Shown in pieces: positions 1 to 6,585 of a stretch of 12,691 bases of DNA. The notes below the pieces were generated by a model that saw nothing but the letters and a program-made list of their open reading frames with translations, was not told the DNA's origin and did no database searches. A program made the position numbers and the translations under genes. The DNA is from JBGZFC01 sp964346495 (GTDB lineage Bacteria > Bacteroidota > Bacteroidia > Bacteroidales > Dysgonomonadaceae). The stretch is from positions 1 through 12,691 of the forward strand of contig CAYFUW010000062.1 of the NCBI GenBank assembly GCA_964346495.1, in the 5' to 3' direction. Position 1 is the stretch's first letter. Every line of letters starts with the position of its first letter.

Positions 1-40
1 AGTAATAATGGGAATTATAGAAGATTCCATCATTACTTTT
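1..40 (-). terminator. Possible transcription terminator hairpin downstream of the T9SS cargo gene
   Basis: Bases 1-14 and 28-40 are near-perfect inverted repeats (AGTAATAATGGGAA against TTCCATCATTACT), with one bulged base and one mismatch on the plus strand that becomes a G-U wobble in minus-strand RNA. It lies about 110 bases past the stop of the minus-strand gene. The minus-strand T-tract, if there is one, would fall outside the window. On the plus strand only TTTT follows, so it could also end a plus-strand gene lying to the left. Bases 41-149 hold nothing else I can identify. Confidence 0.4.
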
Positions 41-149
41 GAACATTAAGCCTGAAGTGCAATTTTCCACACTTTTATATTAGAAAAAAACACTTCTGTT
101 TTAGAATTTATAACATAGCAGTTGTCATTTGCAGACAAAAGATTGAAAC

Positions 150-1226
150 TTAACTAATAATAATTTTTTTAATCATACTTTTACCCTGTTTTACAACCTT
201 AATAATATAAACACCTTCATTAAAGTTGTTGGCATCTATCTGTTTTGTAAAATCGGATGAGTGTAAACTTTTTACGATTTGTCCGGAAATGTTGAAAATG
301 TCGATATTGGAATTTTCTACATTAGAGAGTGTTATTACATTAGTACTGTGATTAGTATAAATGTCGAAATATGGCAGATGAGCATTTGATATATCAGATG
401 GCATTGACATAATTTTTACCCGCGTAGAGTTTTGTACTTCCCTGTCATTAATATCGGTAGGATGAATATTCCCAACCATAGCCAGAATATAAAGTTCATC
501 TTTGTTCCATTCCGGATTTACATCGTACGAAAACGACATTTTAAATGTGTCGCCTACATCATAAAAATCTTCAATTTTGTCGCCAAATACGTGGGTTAAG
601 GCATCTCGTGATGCAAATCTATGAATATAATCCGGGTAGCCTGCCTGGTATTGAGCCGGGATATTGTCTTCTAAAATCCAAACTATAAGTCCAAGTTCTC
701 TTTGCAAATCACTGTTTATAGTGCCGGTAACATCTATGTTCAACTTGTTGGTCTCCAAATCGAAAGTGCCGGATATGTCAACATCTACTGGAGCGTGTTT
801 TAATCTGCTCTTAACTTTCTCGATTCCATTTCCGTTACCATCTTTAAATATCGGACTTAAATCGGCGAATCCGTCTCCATCATTATCCAATCCGTTATAA
901 TGTCTGTCTACCATTCCCGCAGGCACATATGAAGCACCATTATAGAAGAATTCAAGCATCTGTTCCTGTTTTGGTGTTGTTAGAAAATCATCCATAAAGC
1001 CTGCATGATGGCACATTATATAATAGTTTTGTTCAGAGTTGTAGTAATCAATCAACTCTGCCAAAACCGGTGGACAATTGCTGCATCTTTCAGTAGTGAA
1101 GTGTTCCAATACAGGAATTCTCTGCGATGATTTATTTTCAGAGATAGTGCTAAAATACAGAGTCTGTGACCAGGAACTGGCAACAGCAAAAAGAGCAATT
1201 ATTAATGTTGTGATTTTTAAATTCAT
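150..1226 (-). CDS. Omp28-like thioredoxin-fold protein with T9SS type A sorting domain
   Basis: Predicted secreted or cell-surface protein of 358 residues. Residues 1-20 form a signal peptide (hydrophobic core after K4, cleavage near SWS-Q). The segment from about residue 38 resembles the Omp28-related thioredoxin-like family: EHFTTERCSNCPP carries a CxxC pair (C48, C51), and SYVPAGMVDR (99-108) has the proline expected at the thioredoxin cis-Pro position. An acidic DNDGDGFAD stretch (114-122), like a calcium-binding loop, follows, then a DGNGNG turn. The middle part (about 145-275) looks beta-rich. The last ~65 residues form a typical type A sorting domain: FNISGQIV, then NEGVYIIKV, then a Lys-rich KKIIIS end. 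This predicts export by Sec, passage through the T9SS and removal of the C-terminal domain. The gene is divergent from the porin gene. The precise role is unknown; a redox or adhesive function is only possible. Confidence 0.8.
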   Translation of the reverse strand: MNLKITTLIIALFAVASSWSQTLYFSTISENKSSQRIPVLEHFTTERCSNCPPVLAELIDYYNSEQNYYIMCHHAGFMDDFLTTPKQEQMLEFFYNGASYVPAGMVDRHYNGLDNDGDGFADLSPIFKDGNGNGIEKVKSRLKHAPVDVDISGTFDLETNKLNIDVTGTINSDLQRELGLIVWILEDNIPAQYQAGYPDYIHRFASRDALTHVFGDKIEDFYDVGDTFKMSFSYDVNPEWNKDELYILAMVGNIHPTDINDREVQNSTRVKIMSMPSDISNAHLPYFDIYTNHSTNVITLSNVENSNIDIFNISGQIVKSLHSSDFTKQIDANNFNEGVYIIKVVKQGKSMIKKIIIS

Positions 1227-1238
1227 GTTCTAAAAATG

Positions 1239-1269
1239 TAAATATATTGATTATTATCATTAATAACAA
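1239..1269 (-). promoter_or_regulatory. Candidate promoter of the T9SS cargo gene
   Basis: On the minus strand, TATATTTA (1246-1239) matches the Bacteroidota -7 consensus TAnnTTTG at all but the last base. It is preceded, 20 bases upstream, by TTG (1269-1267), which fits the -33 element. The start codon lies 12 bases further down, so the leader would be very short. The -33 element falls inside a perfect dyad (TAACAA, 8 bases, TTGTTA; 1264-1283). Prediction from pattern only. Confidence 0.45.
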
Positions 1270-1283
1270 GTTTTACGTTGTTA
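1264..1283. repeat. Perfect 6+6 inverted repeat, possible operator
   Basis: TAACAA at 1264-1269 and TTGTTA at 1278-1283 are exact inverted repeats around an 8-base spacer. The dyad overlaps the candidate -33 element of the minus-strand T9SS cargo gene, where a bound repressor could block transcription. Such short AT-rich dyads also arise by chance. Confidence 0.35.
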
Positions 1284-1327
1284 AAGTTTAATGCTCTGAT
1301 TAAAACGGTTTATATGTTTCAGAAAAC

Positions 1328-1370
1328 AGTTGTTTAAAATCATTTTAGTTGTTTAATTAGATTGATCAAT
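1328..1370. repeat. Direct repeat AGTTGTTTAA and palindrome in the divergent intergenic region
   Basis: AGTTGTTTAA occurs exactly twice, at 1328-1337 and 1347-1356, with starts 19 bases apart. A related TTGTTAAA lies at 1278-1285. A perfect 10-base palindrome, ATTGATCAAT, follows at 1361-1370. All lie between the divergent T9SS cargo and porin genes, about 80-120 bases upstream of the inferred porin transcript start. They could be binding sites of a regulator; nothing in the window identifies one. Confidence 0.35.
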
Positions 1371-1435
1371 TGAGTATTTCTTCTAAAAAAGTCAAAAAAA
1401 ATATGATGATTACACTCACATGGCAAAATTTTATG

Positions 1436-1443
1436 TAAGTTTG
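1436..1443 (+). promoter_or_regulatory. -7 promoter element of the porin gene, decides its start codon
   Basis: TAAGTTTG is an exact match to the Bacteroidota -7 consensus TAnnTTTG. Transcription would begin about 6 bases downstream, at or next to the ATG at 1450, giving a leaderless or nearly leaderless mRNA. The upstream in-frame ATG at 1420 would then lie before the transcript start. No convincing -33 TTG is visible at the usual spacing. Confidence 0.55.
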
Positions 1444-1449
1444 CATCCG

Positions 1450-3492
1450 ATGAAGCGAAAACTACTATTACAACTTTTATTTTTTATGTTTGCGGCAGTT
1501 GCCATGTCGCAAGCACGGATTATTTTACCTGATGACTCTCAGATAACAACCAATCCGGATTCGCTTGATTTTCTACCAATGACTATTCCAAATACTTTAG
1601 GCAATGATGTAGATACAGCAAATTTAGTCTTACCAGCGGCTACTGTCTGGCGTTATAATTCCCGAAATGGCGACCGATATATTTTGCCAATGGATACGCT
1701 AAAATATAATTACCAACAAACAACACTGCCTGATGGTTACTCTGTAGCAATGGGCTTTTTAGGTCCGTTGGGCTCGCCTGTTTTTTCTAAAGTATTTTTC
1801 GATAATGGTGAGCGAGGACAGTTTGTGTTTGAAGATGTTTATAGCCCCTATCTGAAAAATCCTGACAATTATATTTTTCATAATACGCGAGTTGCTTACT
1901 CTCAACTCAACTACCAGAGGGCAGGCAACAGACAGTATAGAGAAGAGCGCTTAAAGCCATTGCTCACCATGAATTTGGGTAAAAAAATCAATATTGCAGT
2001 AGAGGGTGATATAATTAACTCAAAAGGATTTTATAAATCTCAAGCTGTAAAGCATAATGATTGGCTTTTTGCAGGGAACTATCTTAGCGACAAATTCGAG
2101 TCACACATTTTTGCATCAACTTCAACAATAATGCAGTTTGAGAATGGGGGTATTACTGATGATTTGTTTATAACCGAACCCGATTCCATTGGGCAAAATT
2201 TCTCGTCGTCTGATATTCCTGTGAAAATCATCAATACATGGAACAAGGTGGCAACTAATCACATTTTTTTATCGGGAAAATATAATCTGGGATTTAAAAA
2301 GTTGCTAAGTGATTCGTTGCACAAAGGAGTCAGTGAGTTTGTACCTGTGGCAAGTATAGTTTTAACATCGCACTACTCGTGGCAAAACAGACGTTTCTTA
2401 TCTTACGATACAACAAGTGTTTTAGTAAATGATCAGGAGATGCAATATATAGACCAATTTTATAAAAACAGGTTTTATGATGCAGCAGTTGATGACAGCG
2501 TTTCTTACAGGTCATTTAAAAATCGATTGGCTTTTTCGCTTCGTGAGGGATTTAAACCATGGGTAAAATTCGGTTTGTCCGGATTTTTGGAGTATGAATG
2601 GCGCAATTTCACAATGCCTGATATTCAGAATCCCGATGCCAGAATAAAGCATATCGAAAATGCAGTTACTATTGGAGGAATCTTAAATAAACAGCAAGGC
2701 GAGTATCTGCGATTTAATGTTCAGGCAGATTTGGGTGTACTGGGAGCCAATTTGGGTGAGTTTAGAGTTATGGGTACGGTGCAGACTGCTTTCAGGATTG
2801 CAGGAAAAACGACAACTTTGTCTGCAGAAAGTTACGTGAAAAATATTAAGCCAAAATATTTTGAAGAGAATTATCAATCGAAATATTTTAAATGGGCACA
2901 TAACTTTGGTGATATCCGAAGAGTTTATCTTGGCGGCAAACTGTTTGTGCCTTTTACAAATACAACTTTACATGTAGGAGTTGAAAATTTGCAAAATTAT
3001 ATTTATTTCAATAAAGATGCCGAAATTACTCAGCATTCTGAGAATGTACAGGTTTTGATGGCAAGAGTTGACCAAAACTTGCGATTTGGAATTTTTAATT
3101 GGAACAATCAGGTTGTATATCAGACAAGTGGTAACAGTAGTGTTATTCCATTACCAAAGTTGAGTTTATATAGCAATATGTATCTTCAGGCATTGTTGGC
3201 AAAAGAACTTACATTACAGTTTGGAGTAGATGCGCATTATCATACTCTATACTATGCACCCGGTTACGAACCGGCTCTATTGCAGTTTTATAACCAGAAT
3301 GAAAAAGAGATTGGCAATTATCCAATTGCAACGGTATATGCAAATATGCATCTTAAGCAGGCGCGATTTTTTGTGATGTTGTATAACATAGCTTCAACGT
3401 TTTGGAAACCGCGAGAATACTTCTCGTTGCCCAATTATCCGGTAAATCCGTTTGTTCTGAAATTTGGTGTTTCTGTCGATTTACACAATTAA
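1450..3492 (+). CDS. Putative outer-membrane porin (Porin_10-like)
   Basis: Predicted outer-membrane beta-barrel of 680 residues from the ATG at 1450. I prefer this start to the in-frame ATG at 1420 because it begins directly with a normal signal peptide (MKRKLLLQLLFFMFAAVAMSQA) and because a -7 promoter element sits between the two ATGs. The mature protein has an N-terminal region of about 100 residues containing YNYQQTTLPDGYS and GFLGPLGSP, followed by many alternating hydrophobic/polar segments rich in Tyr, Phe and Asn, and ends in an amphipathic strand (FVLKFGVSVDLHN). The overall pattern matches the Bacteroidota putative porin family (PF14121). The size is at the long end for that family. 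The substrate cannot be deduced. The next gene starts 12 bases downstream and is probably cotranscribed. The family call rests on recognition, not on an alignment. Confidence 0.78.
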   Translation: MKRKLLLQLLFFMFAAVAMSQARIILPDDSQITTNPDSLDFLPMTIPNTLGNDVDTANLVLPAATVWRYNSRNGDRYILPMDTLKYNYQQTTLPDGYSVAMGFLGPLGSPVFSKVFFDNGERGQFVFEDVYSPYLKNPDNYIFHNTRVAYSQLNYQRAGNRQYREERLKPLLTMNLGKKINIAVEGDIINSKGFYKSQAVKHNDWLFAGNYLSDKFESHIFASTSTIMQFENGGITDDLFITEPDSIGQNFSSSDIPVKIINTWNKVATNHIFLSGKYNLGFKKLLSDSLHKGVSEFVPVASIVLTSHYSWQNRRFLSYDTTSVLVNDQEMQYIDQFYKNRFYDAAVDDSVSYRSFKNRLAFSLREGFKPWVKFGLSGFLEYEWRNFTMPDIQNPDARIKHIENAVTIGGILNKQQGEYLRFNVQADLGVLGANLGEFRVMGTVQTAFRIAGKTTTLSAESYVKNIKPKYFEENYQSKYFKWAHNFGDIRRVYLGGKLFVPFTNTTLHVGVENLQNYIYFNKDAEITQHSENVQVLMARVDQNLRFGIFNWNNQVVYQTSGNSSVIPLPKLSLYSNMYLQALLAKELTLQFGVDAHYHTLYYAPGYEPALLQFYNQNEKEIGNYPIATVYANMHLKQARFFVMLYNIASTFWKPREYFSLPNYPVNPFVLKFGVSVDLHN

Positions 3493-3504
3493 AAATAGTT
3501 TTCC

Positions 3505-4332
3505 GTGAAGAGTACAAAAAAAACACTTTTTATTTATATTGTAGGTCTTTGTATTACGGTTATCTTGATTGTTTTTCTATATCAAAATGTAAAAAAGAAT
3601 CAGGATAAAGACTGTGATAGAGATTTTCCTGAAATTAAGGAGGCAGGTGTCCTGAATATTGTAACAGACTACAATTCAGTAGGATATTTTGTTTCAGGTG
3701 ATTCGGTAATTGGATTCCAATACGAAATAATTAAGGCATTGGAGAAGGATTTGGATATTAAAGTAAATCTGTTTTTGGAAAACAGTTTAGACGAAAATTT
3801 GGCAGGTTTGGCGACTGGGAAATATGACGTGGTTGCTCGCAATATTCCGGTAGATGTAGCTCTGCGCGAAAACTATAACTTCGTTGAGTCGATAGTATTA
3901 AACAAGCAGGTTTTGGTTCAGCGAAAAGCGGCTTATAATGATAGTATTGAGCCGATACGACAACATCTAAATCTTGCAAAAAAGACAATACACGTACCTG
4001 AAAGTTCTCCTGTTATTCTACGATTGCAGAATCTATCGGACGAAATAGGAGACACCATATTTGTTGAAGAGGATAAAATCTACGGTTCCGAGCAATTGGT
4101 ACTAATGGTTGCGGCAGGGGATATTGATTTTACCGTGTGTGATGAGAAAATTGCCAGGCGATTGGCAGAGGAACTTCTCGAAATCGATATTAAAACAGAT
4201 ATTACCTTTACACAACTACAGTCGTGGGCTGTAAGAAAAAATTCACCTATTCTTTTAGATAGTTTAAACTCTTGGTTTAAGAGTTTTCGTGAATCAAAAT
4301 ATTTTAAAGAGATTTACGAGAAATATTATTGA
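3505..4332 (+). CDS. Membrane-anchored family 3 solute-binding protein
   Basis: A 275-residue protein starting with GTG. This start keeps a single N-terminal hydrophobic helix (about residues 7-27), flanked by lysines (KSTKK, KKNQDK), that would work as a membrane anchor or uncleaved signal; there is no lipobox. Residues ~43-272 form a bacterial extracellular solute-binding family 3 (SBP_bac_3) domain. Typical family features are EAGVLNIVTDYNSVGYF at the N-terminus, GFQYEIIKALEKDLDIKV, GLATGKYDVVARNIPV, and the C-terminal repeat of the fold with VAAGDIDFTVCDEKIA and WAVRKNSPILLDSLN. It resembles the N-terminal module of the lytic transglycosylase MltF but has no transglycosylase domain after it. 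No ABC permease or ATPase gene is near. It lies 12 bases after the porin gene and probably shares its transcript. Role likely ligand sensing or binding in the periplasm; the ligand is unknown. Confidence 0.75.
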   Translation: MKSTKKTLFIYIVGLCITVILIVFLYQNVKKNQDKDCDRDFPEIKEAGVLNIVTDYNSVGYFVSGDSVIGFQYEIIKALEKDLDIKVNLFLENSLDENLAGLATGKYDVVARNIPVDVALRENYNFVESIVLNKQVLVQRKAAYNDSIEPIRQHLNLAKKTIHVPESSPVILRLQNLSDEIGDTIFVEEDKIYGSEQLVLMVAAGDIDFTVCDEKIARRLAEELLEIDIKTDITFTQLQSWAVRKNSPILLDSLNSWFKSFRESKYFKEIYEKYY

Positions 4333-4343
4333 TGTATTGAAAA

Positions 4344-4372
4344 TGTAGAGACGTTGTCCCGATAAGTCGGGA
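4344..4372 (+). repeat. Degenerate TGTAGAGACG repeat with hairpin
   Basis: TGTAGAGACGTTG at 4344-4356 is followed by a perfect small hairpin, TCCCGA (4357-4362), loop TAAG, TCGGGA (4367-4372). The first 11 bases are identical to the left arm of the palindromic terminator after galK (12591-12601). Here the matching right arm (CGTCTCTAC) is missing, so it looks like a half-copy of a dispersed palindromic repeat. It sits 12 bases past the solute-binding protein stop and could act as a weak terminator, but the following TTTACCCTTT is a poor T-tract. Confidence 0.5.
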
Positions 4373-4429
4373 TTTACCCTTTGCTTCAACATGCCGGTCT
4401 AAAATAACAATTGAAACGATTATTGACCG

Positions 4430-5174
4430 CTATTTTTTTTGAGAACCCTTTTTTCTTATAAAATATTTAACCGCAAAATAAACAGCAACCAAAACTAATG
4501 CAATGATAACAAAATAGCCTATCTCTTTGCTATACTTATTGATTAAGTCAGCTTGTCCGTGAGCCAGATATCCAGCAAGAGCTAAAATAGCATTCCAGAT
4601 TCCGGCACCCAGAACAGTAAAAATAGAGAATGAGAGGAAATTCATTCTTGCCAATCCGGCAGGTAGTGATATTAATTGTCTTATTCCAGGGATAAGTCGT
4701 TCTACAAAAGTGGATATTTTACCATGATCGGAAAAATAATTTTCTGCTTTTGTTACTTTTTCGCTACTTAAAAGAAGTATTTTGCCTTATCTGCTGTCGG
4801 CAAATTTGTGCAACAATGGTCGTCCCAGCCAAAGAGCTAAAAAGTAGTTTACGTATGCTCCTAAAAGTGCACCTATCGTACAAATAATATTACCAAAAAT
4901 ATATTCAAATCGCTTTCGGGCTTGCTTGCAATGTAAGCTGCAGGTGGAATTACAACTTCTGAAGGGAATGGTATAAACGAACTTTCGATAGTCATTAAAA
5001 GTACAATACTGCCGTAATTCATGTTGTCTTCATACCAATTTTCAACTTTGTTTATCCATGTTGTTTTTGTAGTTGAATTATTGTCTTGAACATTCTCTTC
5101 TATTGGTTGTGCAAATAAAACAGAATGAATTATGATAATGAATGAAAGTGCGATTGCTAAAATGGTTTTTTCAT
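4430..5174 (-). pseudogene. Broken DedA-family membrane protein gene
   Basis: The pieces read together as a DedA/SNARE-associated (PF09335) inner-membrane protein of about 248 residues: a signal-like N-terminus (TILAIALSFIIIIHS), the acidic family motif ESSFIPFPSEVVIPPAAYIA, then LWLGRPLLHKF, the conserved FVERLIPGIRQLISLPAG, and C-terminal membrane helices ending in IRKKGSQKK. Two lesions are clear. At 4880/4881 one G is missing: the sequence reads TTTG-TACG where TTTGGTACG restores GTIGALLGAYVNY. At 4789-4787 a TAA lies in the restored frame, between ADSR and GKILLLSS. A third lesion is inferred: the only sensible ATG (5174) is out of frame with what follows unless one A is added to the A6 run, which would give MKKTILAIAL. 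The only in-frame standard start upstream is a GTG inside the tRNA gene. DedA proteins act in lipid carrier transport and envelope homeostasis. Either a recent pseudogene or a cluster of sequence errors. Confidence 0.8.
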
Positions 5175-5227
5175 GTTTAGAATTTGTTTTAAATACTAAT
5201 GTTTTAATTTTTAATTTATTTATAAAG

Positions 5228-5299
5228 TACACCCGGCGAGAATCGAACTCGCATCGTCGGAACCGGAATCCGATATTCTATCCATTGAACTACGGGTGC
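5228..5299 (-). tRNA. tRNA-Arg (anticodon CCG)
   Basis: The minus strand folds as a complete tRNA of 72 bases. The acceptor stem is GCACCCG with CGGGTGT (first pair G-U), followed by discriminator A. A D-arm contains AGTTCAATGGATAGAAT. The anticodon stem TCGGA/TCCGA encloses loop TTCCGGT, giving anticodon CCG, which reads the arginine codon CGG. The T-arm is GCGAG, loop TTCGATT, CTCGC. CCA is not encoded, so it would be added after transcription. It starts 9 bases after the stop of the DUF3256 gene and no separate -7 element is seen in front, so it may be cut out of that transcript. Confidence 0.95.
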
Positions 5300-5308
5300 A
5301 AAAATTGA

Positions 5309-5926
5309 TTACTTAAATGAATGTTTATCCCATCTAAGAATATAAGTTTGATTTTTTATATATGGTTCAATGTCGGGCAGTTGTTCTTCTGACAAGTAAT
5401 TTTTATAATCGAGTGTTACTGCCAAATCGTTTGAATTGTCCACAAACTCGGCCCAAACTGGATAAATATCGGGCAAAGATACGGCAAAATTATATTTTTC
5501 TGAACTTTTTGATTCTGCATTAAAGAATATTTCGGGTGACAGATCCGGTAGATACTGTTTTGTTTCAACTTGTTGCCATTCGGAATCGTAAAAACTGATA
5601 TTGCTATCGCAAGCTTTTGAGCAAACTGTTTTAATCACACAAACAACAAAACTGTTATCAGTAGTTGGAAGAAGTTTTATTTGAGTAGTGCCTGCGTTTG
5701 AGGTTTTTAGCTTCAGATTATCGGAAGTGTGATTGACTTTTTCTATTTTTCCTAAACTGTATGGAATCACAGTAGTACCGCTATCTACCAAAAGCATAGT
5801 GCGATTATCTTCCGAAAAGCCGGGTATAATGTGCTCCGGCATGTTTTTAAAAACATTGTTTATATTTTGAGTATAAGCATTACTATATAAAATAGCAGAT
5901 ATGAATAAGAAAAATATTTTTTTCAT
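5309..5926 (-). CDS. DUF3256 family secreted protein
   Basis: A 205-residue protein with a signal peptide (MKKIFFLFISAILYSNAYTQ, cleavage near residue 19-20). The start of the mature part, NINNVFKNMPEHIIPGFSEDNR, and the overall layout match the Bacteroidales family DUF3256 (PF11644): an early MP..I/LP..S..NR motif, a central beta region with VVCVIKTVCSKACDSNISFYDSEW, a YLPDLSPEIFF segment, and a C-terminal LPDIEPYIKNQTYILRWD. Cysteines at 96, 102 and 106 could form a disulfide in the periplasm. The family has no known function. A consensus -7 element lies 45 bases upstream of the ATG, and the tRNA-Arg follows 9 bases after the stop. The family call is from recognition of the pattern and would need a profile search. 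Confidence 0.7.
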   Translation of the reverse strand: MKKIFFLFISAILYSNAYTQNINNVFKNMPEHIIPGFSEDNRTMLLVDSGTTVIPYSLGKIEKVNHTSDNLKLKTSNAGTTQIKLLPTTDNSFVVCVIKTVCSKACDSNISFYDSEWQQVETKQYLPDLSPEIFFNAESKSSEKYNFAVSLPDIYPVWAEFVDNSNDLAVTLDYKNYLSEEQLPDIEPYIKNQTYILRWDKHSFK

Positions 5927-5970
5927 AAAGTGAATTTTGGATATGAGTATATTCTGTAAATATAAAGCGA

Positions 5971-5978
5971 CAAAGTTA
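5971..5978 (-). promoter_or_regulatory. -7 promoter element of the DUF3256 gene
   Basis: On the minus strand TAACTTTG matches the Bacteroidota -7 consensus TAnnTTTG exactly. The predicted transcript starts near 5965, leaving a leader of about 39 bases before the ATG at 5926. No clear -33 TTG is seen at 19-21 bases. It may also drive the tRNA-Arg downstream. Confidence 0.55.
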
Positions 5979-6000
5979 CATTATTAAATCAAAATAATAC

Positions 6001-6032
6001 AAAAAAAGCCGCCCATGTTATTTGGACGGCTT
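6001..6032 (-). terminator. Intrinsic terminator of the small lipoprotein gene
   Basis: Minus-strand RNA forms a 9-pair stem, AAGCCGTCC (6032-6024) with GGGCGGCTT (6014-6006), including one G-U pair, with a 9-base loop, directly followed by a run of T (7 bases counting the stem end). It lies 20 bases past the lipoprotein stop and upstream of the DUF3256 promoter. The pairing is complete only in minus-strand RNA (a C-A mismatch on the plus strand), which fixes the direction. Confidence 0.85.
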
Positions 6033-6051
6033 AACTTTTTTATTAAAGTTC

Positions 6052-6267
6052 TTAGTTAGCTGGAGCTTCTTCAACAACTTCTTCTGTAATAGAATCATTT
6101 GCTGCAGCTTCTGCTGCTAAACGAGCTTCTTCTTGTGCAATGCTATCAAGTCTTGCAACTTCAGCTAGACTGTCTGCTTGTGCTTTTTCAGCTTCAGCTT
6201 GTTTGTTTGTGCAAGAAGCGAATCCAATAGTAGCAGCTAATGCTACGAAAAGTAATACTTTTTTCAT
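6052..6267 (-). CDS. Small Ala/Glu-rich lipoprotein
   Basis: A 71-residue lipoprotein. I choose the ATG at 6267 over the in-frame TTG at 6276, because it opens directly with a signal peptide, MKKVLLFVALAATIGFASC, with lipobox FASC and lipidated Cys19. The mature part (about 52 residues) is almost all Ala, Glu, Gln, Asp and Ser, with heptad-like spacing (QAEAEKAQADSLAEVARLDSIAQEEARLAAEAAA), so it is probably a single amphipathic helix or coiled coil, ending in an acidic tail (EEVVEEAPAN). It has its own consensus promoter and a strong terminator, and so is transcribed alone. A small envelope spacer or abundant surface lipoprotein is a reasonable guess, but no family function can be given. Confidence 0.8.
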   Translation of the reverse strand: MKKVLLFVALAATIGFASCTNKQAEAEKAQADSLAEVARLDSIAQEEARLAAEAAANDSITEEVVEEAPAN

Positions 6268-6318
6268 TTTTTCCAATAATTTTTATACGATAGTAAATAA
6301 TTGTCTATAAAAACAGTG

Positions 6319-6326
6319 CAAAGATA
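6319..6326 (-). promoter_or_regulatory. -7 promoter element of the small lipoprotein gene
   Basis: On the minus strand TATCTTTG fits the Bacteroidota -7 consensus TAnnTTTG exactly. The predicted transcript starts near 6313, giving a leader of about 45 bases. A TTG is present at 6343-6341, but only 14 bases upstream of the element, closer than the usual 19-21. Confidence 0.6.
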
Positions 6327-6577
6327 CATGTTTTTTTGTTCAACGGCACATTTTTTTGAAAAAGTAGAGTTAAATAGAGTTAATTCTCCGCAAATCGACA
6401 GTTTTTCTAGCGATTTAACATGTTTTTATCGACGAAATAAGCAGTTTCAATGAATTAATATACCCGATTTGGCAACTTATAGAATCAATAAAAATATCAA
6501 AAACGGACTTTATATTATAAATTAGTCGTAACGGTAAAGATTTTCAAACATGTTTTCAATTATCAAATATAATTCTT
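6327..6577. other. Divergent intergenic region without a gene
   Basis: This AT-rich stretch separates the lipoprotein promoter from the nucleotidyltransferase promoter; the whole gap between the two start codons is 348 bases. I see no coding sequence or RNA gene in it. It holds a tandem direct repeat, TAGAGTTAA at 6365-6373 and 6375-6383 (10-base period, one helical turn). It also holds a short inverted repeat, AAATCG (6392-6397) with CGATTT (6411-6416). Either could be a regulator site; both may be chance. Confidence 0.4.
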
Positions 6578-6585
6578 TAAATTTG
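6578..6585 (+). promoter_or_regulatory. -7 promoter element of the nucleotidyltransferase gene, decides its start
   Basis: TAAATTTG matches the Bacteroidota -7 consensus TAnnTTTG. The predicted transcript begins near 6591, about 25 bases before the ATG at 6616. The upstream in-frame ATG at 6550 would lie before the transcript start and so is unlikely to be used. Confidence 0.55.

Noticed and set aside
1420..1449. Ten-residue N-terminal extension of the porin
   Set aside because: It lies upstream of and across a consensus -7 element and puts non-signal residues ahead of a normal signal peptide.
4430..4654. Independent 74-residue membrane protein
   Set aside because: The reading frame continues upstream through conserved DedA sequence (FVERLIPGIRQLISLPAG), so it is the C-terminal fragment of the broken gene.
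5175..5232. GTG start for the DedA gene at 5232
   Set aside because: The codon lies inside the 3' end of the tRNA-Arg gene and the added residues look like translated AT-rich spacer; a lost base near the ATG at 5174 explains the data better.
5228..5299. Integration site of a mobile element at the tRNA-Arg
   Set aside because: No integrase, no repeat of the tRNA 3' end and no foreign genes are found on either side in this window.
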